Positions 34,201 through 44,119 are shown, counted from the first letter of the stretch. The stretch is DNA of 64,000 nucleotides from Rhabditoides inermis (GCA_963966185.1 CAWZYM010000222.1:1-64000), one strand, 5' to 3'. Numbers and translations: made by a program. Notes: generated by a model not told the origin, from the sequence alone.

Positions 34201-36499
34201 GGCACTCCTCCGACAGCGGTCATGGTGCTAGTTCCTGCGGCGACGCCTCCGACGGCGGTCATGGTAGAGGTACCGCCTCCCATCGGGGCTCCACCCACAG
34301 CGGTCATGGTCGACATTCCCTTGACGCCTCCAACAGCGGTCATGGTCGAAGTTCCGCCGGCCACTCCACCGACAGCGGTCATGGTGGACGTGCCTCCTCC
34401 GGGAGCGACTCCACCCACGGCGGTCATGGTAGAGGCTGAAAAGCAAATACGAATGAAACCAGATCACATCTCGAATCACTCACTTCCACCAGCAACTCCG
34501 CCGACAGCAGTCATGGTCGAGGTTCCGGACGGGGCACCAACGCCTCCGACGGCAGTCATGGTCGACATTCCTCCCCCGGGAGCAACGCCACCGACGGCGG
34601 TCATGGTAGAGGCTGAAACAGTGCAAGGTTTTGAAATCTGATAATAGCTACCAGCTACTTACTTCCTCCGCCGACTCCTCCGACGGCAGTCATCGTAGAC
34701 ATGCCACCGCCGCCGACACCTCCGACAGCGGTCATGGTAGAGGTTCCAGACGGGGCACCGACGCCTCCGACAGCAGTCATGGTCGACATTCCACCGCCAC
34801 CGACTCCGCCGACAGCAGTCATGGTCGAGGTTCCAGACGGGGCACCGACGCCTCCGACAGCAGTCATGGTCGAGGTTCCAGACGGGGCACCGACGCCTCC
34901 GACAGCAGTCATGGTCGACATTCCACCGCCACCGACTCCGCCGACAGCAGTCATGGTCGAGGTTCCGGCGGGAGCACCGACGCCTCCAACGGCGGTCATG
35001 GTCGACATGCCTCCTCCGGGAGCGACGCCACCGACAGCGGTCATAGTAGAGGCTGAAACATGACCGAATCATGTTTGGAAGACTGATGGAAGATACTCAC
35101 TTCCTCCGCCGACTCCACCGACAGCAGTCATGGTCGAGGTGCCACCAGGGACGGGCACTCCACCGACGGCGGTCATGGTGCTCGTTCCTCCGGCGACTCC
35201 TCCGACGGCGGTCATGGTGGAAGTTCCCGAGGGAGCTCCAACTCCTCCCACAGCGGTCATGGTCGACATGCCACCTCCCGGGGCGACGCCACCCACGGCG
35301 GTCATGGTAGAGGCTGCAACATGCGATATTGCATTGTAGAAGACAAAGAACTCACTTCCAGCAGGCGCTCCAACTCCGCCAACGGCGGTCATGGTGGAAG
35401 CTCCGCCTCCAGGCATGGGCTGTCCGACAGCAGTCATGGTGGACATGCCTCCTCCGGGCATCGGGGCTCCAACAGCGGTCATGGTCGAGAGTCCCTTGGC
35501 TCCGGGGGCGGCTCCGACAGCGGTCATGGTAGACGTTCCCATGGGGGCACCGACTCCTCCGACGGCAGTCATAGTCGACATGCCACCTCCAGGCATGGGC
35601 GCTCCGACAGCGGTCATGGTGGAAAGACCCTTGGCACCGGGAGGAGCTCCCACAGCGGTCATGGTCGAGAGGCCACCTCCAGGCATCGGGGCTCCGACGG
35701 CAGTCATCGTAGACAGACCCTTGGCGCCAGGGGGAGCTCCGACGGCAGTCATAGTCGAGGCTGAAAGAAGGCAGGGTTAGTCAGAGATACTGTAGCATAT
35801 CAGCTATGAACTCACTTCCAGCAGGGGCTCCAGGGATGGGCGCAGCTCCGGGGACGGGGAAGGTGACGGGGGCTCCGGGGACGGGTCCGCCTCCGACGGG
35901 GGCGCCACCGACTCCGAAGTAGGCAGAGGTGGCTCCCTGGGCGGGTCCTCCTCCGACGGCGAAGTAGGCAGACTGTCCGGGGATGCCGCCGCCACCGCCG
36001 GCCGGGCGGGCAGCAACCTTCGGGCCCGCTCCGGGGGCTCCAAAGTAGGCGGAGGTGGTGTTCATGGAAGCACCGGTTCCACCAGCTCCAAAGTAGCACG
36101 AGGTCATGTTGGTACAAAGGGTTGAGTACGACGAGTGACTGCAGCCCCACCGCCGCCCCTCCCTCTTATACGCACTGCGCGTCTGCTGTGGGCCATGCTA
36201 ATCACCGAGTGTCGCGGGGCAAATGAGCCAACGAGGCAAATGACAAGGCTAATCACAGCGATACGAATGATGATGCAAATGAGGTGAATATGCTAATGTA
36301 TGTTTTCAGGGACATCCAGTTCGCGTCTCTGGACGTGTTCGGGCGGTCGCTGATGCGGGACGCTCTGGAGCGCATGTACGCGCTGGAGTTTGAGAAGCTG
36401 CCTCCTCGCATCCTGCCCCTGCTGCCGGCACACGACCGGCCGCCCGCACTGGTGCACAGGGCATGCCGCATGGTGTTCCTCCCACTCGATCTGTACTAG
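23512..36499 (+). CDS. DENND4: DENN-domain protein, DENND4 type (Rab10 GEF-like)
   Basis: Human DENND4 proteins are guanine-nucleotide exchange factors for Rab10 in membrane traffic. About 35 exons. After [20 protein letters not shown] come [20 protein letters not shown] and an MABP-like stretch ([40 protein letters not shown]). The uDENN/cDENN core is [75 protein letters not shown] and [20 protein letters not shown]. The dDENN part holds [20 protein letters not shown] and [17 protein letters not shown]-like segment ([20 protein letters not shown] then [14 protein letters not shown]) and a CPHC...CPFC zinc-ribbon-like stretch follow. The C-terminus starts [20 protein letters not shown] and ends at TAG 36497-36499. 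Large introns hold a hairpin element (28.2-28.45 kb), a SINE-like piece (28.6 kb) and an entire antisense gene (33.9-36.1 kb). Confidence 0.92.
28171..28452. repeat. Long hairpin element, copy B1
   Basis: Arms 28171-28274 and 28349-28452 are near-perfect reverse complements, with a loop of about 75 bases. It carries the shared core CAACAAAAGCTCATGCATTTT and AACAAACCTGC. The outer sequence differs from copies A and C. It lies in a DENND4 intron. Confidence 0.9.
28640..28760 (-). repeat. tRNA-derived SINE-like piece
   Basis: On the minus strand GTGGTTAGCGATTGCGCCAG resembles a pol III A box, and GGCTCGAGTTCGGTTCC, about 20 bases on, resembles a B box/T arm. No complete cloverleaf can be drawn, so it is not called a tRNA gene. 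Confidence 0.5.
33908..36107 (-). CDS. Gly-rich [14 protein letters not shown] protein, SSQ-like, nested in a DENND4 intron
   Basis: Seven exons, about 36107-35815, 35753-35350, 35313-35100, 35053-34665, 34610-34490, 34436-34146 and 34103-33908 (TAG 33908-33910). Exon 1 ([18 protein letters not shown]) has several AYFG units with Gly/Ala/Pro linkers. All later exons are arrays of STMTAVGG or STMTAVGAP with short linkers (VGAPSGT, PPGAKGL, MPGGG). There are about 40 repeats. Every intron is short and sits at the same point in a repeat, phase 1, after GT of GTSTMTAV. No signal peptide or membrane segment. From memory, this composition matches the nematode sperm-specific family class Q (SSQ); function in that family is not well known. 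It has its own TATA box. Confidence 0.85.
36165..36171 (-). promoter_or_regulatory. TATA box of the SSQ-like gene
   Basis: GTATAAG on the minus strand, about 60 bases before the ATG. The region behind it (36185-36300) repeats GCAAATGA and GCTAATCA motifs, including an octamer ATGCAAAT near 36272, which may be control sites. Confidence 0.6.
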
Positions 36500-36607
36500 C
36501 AGGCAGGGAGAAGAGGAAGAGGGGGTGAGATTCGATAGCGTCTTTCGAGGTGACGATGATGATGATGTGCTATGATGAGGTGTGACATCCGGTTTTGCGT
36601 TTCTTCA

Positions 36608-36645
<38 letters not shown>
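36608..36645. repeat. (CA)n microsatellite
   Basis: A run of CA units in the DENND4 3' UTR. Confidence 0.9.
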
Positions 36646-36647
<2 letters not shown>

Positions 36648-36818
36648 ACAAACATTTTCTAGGGTTGACAGTTTCTGTTTTCACTTTATTCTGTTTTGTA
36701 TTCGCTGTAGTGGGTAGCATAATTTATTCGTAGTTACTCGAATCAGTTGAGCCCCTGCGTGATAGGACACACTGTAGCGTTGTTCGTGACTTTTTATATA
36801 TGTATATTTTTGTAAAAT

Positions 36819-36824
36819 AATAAA
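36819..36824 (+). terminator. Poly(A) signal of DENND4
   Basis: AATAAA about 320 bases after the stop codon and 150 bases before the XRCC1 start. Confidence 0.55.
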
Positions 36825-36971
36825 GATAATTTATTGATGGTCTAGTTGCAAGTGGATGTGTTATTGTGATTGGTTGCGGTGCCAACGTGATACTTGAGCC
36901 CATACTTGTGATACTGTGGAAGGGTGCCAGAGTACAGCAGTACACGGTATGTCTAGGTGTCTAGGTATGCG

Positions 36972-39397
36972 ATGCCGTGTCTGCGTCTAGTGAGTGTGGT
37001 GTCTTCGTCGCCGTCGGAGGAGTTCTTCCCGGCCGACCATCTACTGGGCGACAAGGGCGCCAGGGCGCGGCCATGGAAGGGAAGGGCGGGTGAGTGGGGA
37101 GGGGAGTGTCCTGGTGCAGCATGTATGTGGCGAGGGACGGAGGTTACGTTGATATCACTGCAGGCCGCGACTCGAACAGTGTTGTCCTGAAGTTGGAGAA
37201 GGAGGAGGTCTGTGTTATCTTTTCTTCAAACATTTCGGAAAGTTATTGTGTTTGTATGTGAAGTGATATGTTTCACCAAGTATATGTGTTAGGGTTTGAA
37301 ATGTTGTTGTAATGTGTCCTTTCTTTTCTCGGTTACAGACTATTCGTTATGTGGACGTGGGCAACGAGTTCTCGGCATTCGTCGAAGTACAAGTGGGGAA
37401 GAGCTGCGAGAGTGAGAGGGGGTTCAAGGTGAGAGAGAGAGAGAGGGGGGGAGAGATAGAGAGGGAGGGAGACAGAGACGTCTTTTAGCTGCTGGTTGCC
37501 GGTCAGTCGATGATGGACCCCGAGGAGGCGCGCTTCGAGAAGAACGGTGAGTGTGATATCGATTGATATCGATCGGTCGCACATTTAGGTACTCGCGTGC
37601 GCATGTTCACACACGCTCACATGGAGAAGGCGACCCGGGAGGAGAAGTGGGACCTGATAAAGGTGCGTGTCATGGTTTCATGAAGATATTACTGTATATA
37701 GAGATGTGTATTACTGTATATAGAGATGTGTATTACTGTATATAGAGATGAGGAAAGGAGGTAAGTTGATGTTATGGTTGTATTCATTGTTTGTTGCGTA
37801 AATATGACGTGGCAAGCCGCAAGCCTGTTACTGTATAGAAAAAGGTGGAAATGGTGGTATAGAGTTGTATTCAGATCACGTGCAAGCAGCCGTTCAACCA
37901 CCGTGTGCCCTATGGTCTCTCGTTCGTTCGAGTGGTGGGGGGAGTGGAGAGGGAGGAGGGAGAGAGAGGGGACCTGCCCCGCACCAACATACAGGCATTC
38001 AAGAGGGTATACGAGGAGACCAGGTGGGGCAGAGCATCATCACACTGTTGGGTGTATCCTGTATCTAGTCGTTGAACTGTGTAAGTGATAATGAAGTGCT
38101 ATCTTGCAGGGGTTCAGCGGAGAACACGCCACCTGCTGGGTCGAAGGAAAACAAGTCGTTCTTCGATCAGGTCGACAAGGTGAGTCCGTCTGGAACGGGA
38201 GTGGAATCGTGGACTTCATGTTATGCGACACTTGCAGGATCTGTCGGTTGAGTCGGAGACCCGTCAGCGTCGCATGATAGACGAGGCAGTCGCCAAGGCA
38301 CTCAAGAAACAAAAGGACGAGTTCGACAGGGAGAAGGCCAGGTGAGTAGTGGATTGATGAGAATTTGAATGGATAATGGATTGCACATGTATTACACAGA
38401 AAAGGCTTTTTGATAATCAGATCGTCATGGTATATCGGTGAATTGTTGTGTTTCAGAGAGGCACGGGTGCGGAAGCGGTCGCTGAACCCGCGCGATGAGA
38501 GCGACGACGAGGATGGGTTGGAGGTGCCGAGGAAGAGGCCAGTGGAGGGAGAGGGGGAGGCGGGCCGCCGCCGGGACAGCGTGGAGATAGTGGAGGTGCG
38601 CACTCCACAGACGAGGGCGGACAGACCGGTGCCTGCCACTGTCGCCGCCGCTGCCCCCGCCACTCCCAAGAGACCCGCCCCCATGTGGCAGCCTGCGAGT
38701 GTGGGAGGGGGAGGAGGGAGGACGCCCATCCGACCACCCGCCGGGAGTACCGTGTGGACGGGGGCGAGTGCGCGAGCGTCTCCTGCTGTACCTCCGAGGA
38801 CGCCAGAAGTTCAGAAGACGCCAGTCGCTGCGCCCAAGAGACCTGTTCCGAGGACGCCTGTGGTTGTTGTTCCGAAGACGCCTGTGCCTGCTCCGCGGAC
38901 TCCGACAGTGGCTCCTAAGACTCCTGCCCCTAGGACTCCCGCCCCGGCTCCAGCCGCCAAGCCAGCGAGGGCGGCTGGCGGCGCGCCCCCTCCGCCCCCA
39001 CCACATGAGATACTCAACGGAGTACACTTCACACTCAGCGGGTACCAGAATCCGCTCAGGGGACAGATCAGGGATAAGGTGGGGGGGGGGGGGGGGGGAG
39101 AAAGACAGAGAGAAAGAGAGAGGGGGAGAGTGAGTGAGAGAGAGAGAGAGACGTCTCTTTCAGGCAGTGTCGATGGGTGCCAAGTACCTGCACGATCTCC
39201 AGCCAGATCTCACCCATCTCGTCTGCGCATTCAAGGGCACGCCCAAGGCCAGGCAGGCTGGTGGGTTATTGATTTATTGATTGACTATTGATTTATCGAT
39301 TGCAGCTCCGAGCGTGGTGATTGTTTCTGCGGGCTGGATCGATCGATGTAAGCTGGAGCAGCGCAGGCTCAATGAGGCTCTCTTTAGCATGAAGTAG
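36972..39397 (+). CDS. XRCC1: XRCC1-like DNA repair scaffold with a single BRCT domain
   Basis: XRCC1 is the scaffold of single-strand break repair; its N-terminal domain binds DNA polymerase beta and its central BRCT binds PARP1. Here the N-terminal domain runs from MPCLRLVSVVSSSPSEEFFP through NSVVLKLEKEETIRYVDVGN, RVRMFTHAHMEKATREEKWD and KITCKQPFNHRVPYGLSFVR. A long linker rich in Lys/Arg and then Pro/Ala (TPQTRADRPVPATVA...) follows. The BRCT has ILNGVHFTLSGYQNPLRGQI, LGAKY-like MGAKYLHD and LTHLVCAFKGTPKARQA. It ends ALFSMK (TAG 39395-39397), so the second BRCT, which binds DNA ligase III in vertebrates, is absent. About ten exons. It starts 472 bases after DENND4 and ends 319 bases before TSEN54. 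Confidence 0.9.
37688..37750 (+). repeat. Short tandem repeat, 22-base unit, three copies
   Basis: ATTACTGTATATAGAGATGT is repeated three times in an XRCC1 intron. Confidence 0.9.
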
Positions 39398-39707
39398 AAG
39401 AGAGTATTGTTTTATTGATTGATTTATCGATTGATTGTGTTTTTGTAAATATCGCGTTTATGTTGTTTTTGATGTTGCCCACCTGATCTACTGATTTGAT
39501 ACTCACTTTTTCAACTCGAGATATTTTATGTGTCGCAAGCTCACTTGTTGTATTATGCGTATTTCGGATAAACTCATATTATGATCATAGACGAAGTGTT
39601 TGGCTTTTACATTTTTCAGTCCTATTCGGTTTTGCCTGCCGTGAAATACTTTCTGATGTGTTGTTGTTAGGAATCGTGTACGGATGTGATCTCTGTGAGG
39701 TCTAGTA

Positions 39708-39715
39708 TTGTCTAG
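39708..39715 (+). promoter_or_regulatory. Probable spliced-leader acceptor of TSEN54
   Basis: TTGTCTAG immediately precedes the ATG at 39716. It lies 319 bases after XRCC1, as expected for a downstream operon gene. Confidence 0.45.
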
Positions 39716-41802
39716 ATGACTGGTGGGGAGCGGGTTCGTCTCCGCGCCAATCTCCTCCAGCTACAGTATGACGGGGGAGACCAGCTGAGGGTTGTCAAGC
39801 AAGCGGTGAGGGGGTACGGTAGTATGGTTGTTATGCAGTATTTATTTCTCTCATGCGTTCGGTTTATTGTTTTTAATACTATTCTGTAAATTGTACGATA
39901 GTTGAAGCCTATTTCCAATGGCTCATTTTAGCAATACATGAGAATTCGACAAAACAAACAGGTTGTAGGGCGCTCACTTGGCGACTATGGGCACTCCGCG
40001 GGGCAGAGAGCACTGGTTGTATCCGGAGGAGGGAGTGTACCTGCTGGAGAGAGGACAGGCGACGATACAGCAGAGGGGACGGCTCATCACGGTGCAGCAG
40101 GTGGGAGGGGAGGGAGGGAGGGAGAGAGAGACAATCGCCATTTGAGGGCTACAAGATCCTGGAGCGTTGCTCGATACCGCACTGGCGCTACAACGCCTAC
40201 TGTGCGCTCAAGCGGGCTGGGTACGTGGCGGTGCGACCGAGGTGGGGGTACTATGGGGATACTGTAGTTTGAATACGGATTTCAGGGAGATTGCTGAATC
40301 GCCATGTAGGCCGTCAGTGTCTGCAGCATCGGCTGCCCCCTCTCCCTCTCCCCTACTCGATGCTTTCCCCTCGATAGTGGGAGGGCGGTTGAGGATGGAT
40401 GCGAGGTGCGATGTCAAACTTTTCGTTGTCACGGAAGTCAGTCTTTTTGAAACAGCCCCTTCAAAACGCCTTCGAAACACACTGTTTGGTCGTGTTTCGA
40501 AGGCGTTTCGAAGTCAGTATCGAAGGGAGTTTCGAAGAGACTGACCGCTACTCATAGATCATAGATTATTTTGTACATTTTATGTTTCACGAACATTAGA
40601 ATATTCTCTTTCGAAAAGTACACGAGTAAAGAGGAGTGGTTTGTTTTGATCTAATTCAACAAAAGCACATGCATAAAATCTCTTCGCAGCTGACTAAAAT
40701 TTCAAAACAAACCTGCTCTTTCGAACGATGTTTTAAAACTCTAATTGTTTTCTTGTTAGCATGTTGAGTTCAGGTATTCAGGATACTGTTAATCCCAACA
40801 AGTAACTTGCAACAAAATGTATGACACGATTATAGTGCATACTATATTTTTCATCGATCAGAAAGAGCAGGTTTGTTTTGAAATTTTAGTCAGCTGCGAA
40901 GAGATTTTATGCATGTGCTTTTGTTGAATTAGATCAAAACAAACCACTCCTCTTTACTCGTGTACTTTTCGAAAGAGAATGGATGTCCTTTTCTCAAATT
41001 TCGAAGAAATTGTTTTTCAGGTTGATGTGCCGAACATGTTATGTATACATATTCGAAACTTTAGAAAACGTATCCTAAATATGGAAACGCACTGCTTTGT
41101 CGAATCGCTCGTGCGCCTGCCAATGCCAGTCTCTCATTGACACGCGCTATTTCGCGTCTCTCTCTCTTACCCACTCACTCCGCTCCGCACACTCCCCTCC
41201 CCCCACAGTTTTCGCGCCAAAACTGGGGCGGTGGCCTGGACGGCGAGCCGACACGAGAGTGGGTGAACGAAGGGCGGGGCATGCGCTCAGCCAATCAGAG
41301 TGCGCACGCAAGAGAGCCGAGCGACCAATGAGCGCAAAGTGCAGTGGGCGGAGCTTACGTGATGCACACCGTCGTCGCCGCCGCCGCCGCCGCCGTCGTA
41401 AACACGTTTAGTGGCAAAGCGGGAGAGAGCAAGAGAGGGCGGTTTTTGGATGCCGCAACCGATATTGGTTTCACGAATCATACTCATAGGTCTTACAAAG
41501 TGATATTCTAACAAATAACGCACACTAATTAAGTATATTGTATTAGAATAGAGAAATCGTGTGTGCCTTGGGAGTGGCGTGTTGCGCGCGTCACAGCTCA
41601 AAACAAACGGGCGCCGCTGCGCGCCGCCCCTAATGTCAGTGGGCATGTATGAGCAATGAAAGCGTTGAATATTCTCCAATGATACGAGAATGTACATGTT
41701 GAGAGTGTTGCAGCCTGCACCGGAGTGTCTCGCTGGTTCCGTGCCAGACTCACATCGCCACTCCCTCCACCTCTGCACTGCGATTCACACAACCTGTAGG
41801 TT

Positions 41803-41845
<43 letters not shown>

Positions 41846-42752
41846 TTCTCTCTTTCTCTCTTTCTCTCTTTCTCTCTTTCTCTCTCTCTCTGTCTGTAAA
41901 ATCTTTGTCGCTCCACTAATAAATTTCTCTTTCCAGCACGAGCGCAAGGGTCGGGACAAGCGACTGAACGGACCGCTGCGACCAGCGCACTGGCCGAGCT
42001 TCCAGGTGAGGAGGGGAGGGAGAGAGAGGGAGGGAGAGAGAGGAGAGAGGGAGAGAGGTATTGTAGGAAGTTCGCCTGGCAGGCAGTTGGAAGGAGTACG
42101 GTGTACGGAGGCGGGAGGCGATTGCCCGGCGGGCCGGCAAGAAGTGAGTGGAGGAGGGAGGGAGACGGACAGGAGAAGTGTGGCTAGACTTGTACTTGAC
42201 TACCCGTGATATCCTTATCAGGTCGCTGCAGGTTGGAGGTGGTATAACTTGTTTCGGCTAATTTACAAACGTTTACATTTGCAATGTGTGTGTTGCAGTC
42301 GCTTCCGCGCCACTCCGTCTCCCTCCTCCGTCGACTACTATGTGTACTCGGCGGGTGGCTATGCCCACTCGCTCCCCACCCAACCTGTCTTTGCCGTCAA
42401 GTGCCAGAGGTGAGGTCGTGTACATTGTTCCTCCGTTATGTCATTTTGTGGCTGTCATTTCATGTATTCCCCCGTTATGTCATTTTATGTTTTGGGTATG
42501 TTTCACCGCTTGGTTACGTTCTCTCATTGTGTGGGTAGTTCAATAGGTGCATTGACCGTCATGCACAAAACGCTAATCTTTATTCATTCAGTGAAGGACT
42601 GTCCAATCGTGTTGTATTGCAGCGGCGACGGTCAGTTGTCGTGTGGTGTGTCGGGCGAGCTGCGGTGTCGTCTCATCCACGCCCTATCCAGGGGAGCCAT
42701 CGTCAACTTTGTCGACTCGAGCGGACAGAGTGTGCGGCTGGATGGAATGTGA
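39716..42752 (+). CDS. TSEN54: tRNA-splicing endonuclease subunit SEN54
   Basis: Structural subunit of the heterotetrameric endonuclease that removes tRNA introns. Exons 39716-39805 (MTGGERVRLRANLLQ...), about 39968-40098 (GREHWLYPEEGVYLLERGQA, the Sen54 N-domain signature), about 40147-40239 (PHWRYNAYCALKRAGYVAVR), about 40286-40436, 41939-42007 (HERKGRDKRLNGPLRP), about 42069-42144, about 42300-42412 (SSVDYYVYSAGGYAHSLPTQ, the C-terminal domain) and 42624-42752 (TGA). All phases match. The third exon is entered through TTTGAG rather than CAG. The fourth exon ends exactly at a palindromic element whose first bases, GTCAGT, act as the donor. The intron behind it (1.5 kb) holds that element, a hairpin and one arm of a large inverted repeat. 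Confidence 0.88.
40437..40545 (+). repeat. Palindromic element, family D, copy D3
   Basis: It starts GTCAGTCTTTTTGAAACAGC and ends GTTTCGAAGAGACTGAC. An internal hairpin pairs GCCTTCGAAACAC with GTGTTTCGAAGGC. It abuts a TSEN54 exon. Confidence 0.85.
40603..40980. repeat. Long hairpin element, copy C1
   Basis: Arms 40603-40727 and 40861-40980 are near-perfect reverse complements around a loop of about 133 bases. The core AACAAAAGCACATGCATAAA is present. It sits in the large TSEN54 intron. Confidence 0.92.
41296..41635 (+). repeat. Inverted-repeat family F, left copy
   Basis: A segment of about 340 bases whose reverse complement recurs at 43090-43420. It contains a (GCC)n run and the palindromic GC block GGGCGCCGCTGCGCGCCGCCC at its end. 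It has no long open frame. Confidence 0.85.
41815..41893. repeat. (CT)n / (CTTT)n intron tract in TSEN54
   Basis: A pure pyrimidine run upstream of the exon at 41939. Confidence 0.9.
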
Positions 42753-43089
42753 GGGAGCAGCGACAAAGTAGGATATAACTTGGTTATGTATTTCGTCTGT
42801 AGTCCATAATGATTGATTGTTTATAATATGGAGTTATGGATTTGTTTCATAAATGTTTTCATAACTCGTGCTTTGGTGTGGATATACTGATCCTAAAAAA
42901 AGTTCAGTTTCATGCATGATAGAGGGATCTAGAATAAGGAAGGAGAGATAAATAGTATAGGTGTATTTGTTGCTGTCCATCTAGCCACTGTCTCCTGTCT
43001 CGTCTCCGCCTTCGAACATTCGACCCACGTTTCTGGCTTCCGAATAACATTGTCATCTATCCGCCAGCAACCTAAGCATGTCCGTATCC

Positions 43090-43420
43090 AATACTTATTG
43101 AGGGCGGCGCGCAGCGCCGCCCGTTTGTCTTGATCTTTGACGCGCGCAGCGCGTCACCCCCAAGGCATACTCAATTTCCTCTATCTAAATACGATATACT
43201 CCATAGTATGTGTTTTTTTGTTAGAATATCATTTGACAAGACTTATGAGTATGATACAAGAAATAAATATCGGTTGCGGCATCCAAAATATCCAAAACAA
43301 CTTTTCGCTCATTCTGCCACTAAACGTGTTTACGACGACGACGACGACGACGACGGTGTGCATCACGTAAGCCCCGCCCACTGCACTCTGCGCTCATTGG
43401 TCGCTCGGCCCACTGTCAGT
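43090..43420 (-). repeat. Inverted-repeat family F, right copy
   Basis: Reverse complement of 41296-41635 at roughly 80 percent identity by eye. Its microsatellite is GAC rather than GCC. Together the two copies bracket the last TSEN54 exons. Confidence 0.85.
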
Positions 43421-43469
43421 GCAATCTGATTGGCCGAACGCTCATACCCCGCCTTTCGCTCAGCCACTC

Positions 43470-43640
43470 TCACATCCCGCCCTTTTGGCTCTCTCACGAG
43501 CGTACGCTCTCTGCGCGCTCTCTCTCTTCTTCCAGCCGAGCAGAGCATGCCCCGCTTTTCGATCAGCCACTCTCTTTCTCTCCAGACCGTCTGATTCTCT
43601 CACTTGCGCACGCTCTCTGCGCGCTCTCTCTTTCTCGTGC
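43470..43640 (+). repeat. Imperfect tandem duplication of about 100 bases
   Basis: CTCTCTGCGCGCTCTCTCT and its surroundings occur twice, each after GAGCGTACG or TGCGCACG, and each is followed by a CAGCC-containing segment. Confidence 0.6.
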
Positions 43641-43893
43641 GAGCCAGAATGGGCAGCCGGCCTGAAATCAAATGGTTCGATCGGTGAGGAGAGGGCGAGT
43701 GAGAGCGCTCGGCAGTTAAAGAACGTGCGAATAGGGGAGGAGCTGAGCAGTGCGGGTGAGGCTGCTTTGATCTCTGTGCCACAACTTCCCAATTCTAACA
43801 GTAATACTACCATTAACATAATATAATAAGGAAGATCAGTTTAACGCACTCGGCTCTGCAATTACAATTCATGACCGAGGTTTCAGTGCACTG

Positions 43894-44010
43894 ACTACAG
43901 AGTGCGGGTGGGGTGCGGGTGGGGTGCAGGTGGGGCGCGGGCCGTCAACTAGTCGTCAGCCACCCGCATCCCACCCGCGCCCCACCCGCGCCTCACCCGC
44001 ACTCTGTAGT
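43894..44010. repeat. G-rich/C-rich perfect-ended palindrome with G4 potential
   Basis: ACTACAGAGTGCGGGTGGGG at 43894 pairs with the complementary end at 43984-44010. The left arm has four or more G-runs (GGGTGGGGTGCGGGTGGGG), enough for a quadruplex; the right arm carries the matching C-runs. Confidence 0.8.
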
Positions 44011-44119
44011 CATTGTGCAGCTCAAAATCTAATGTACGTATGTGCATACATAAATGATTCTAAAAGCAACATTCGAATTCATTTACAAACATTCGCAAAA
44101 CATTCGCAAAACAAACAGG

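Noticed and set aside
33887..35780. Plus-strand frames rich in [10 protein letters not shown]
   Set aside because: Antisense shadow of the STMTAVGG repeat gene; the minus strand has start, stop, TATA and phase-consistent introns.
41097..41411. 104-codon frame ending in an arginine run
   Set aside because: Lies in the F repeat; the arginine run is the GCC/CGC triplet tract.
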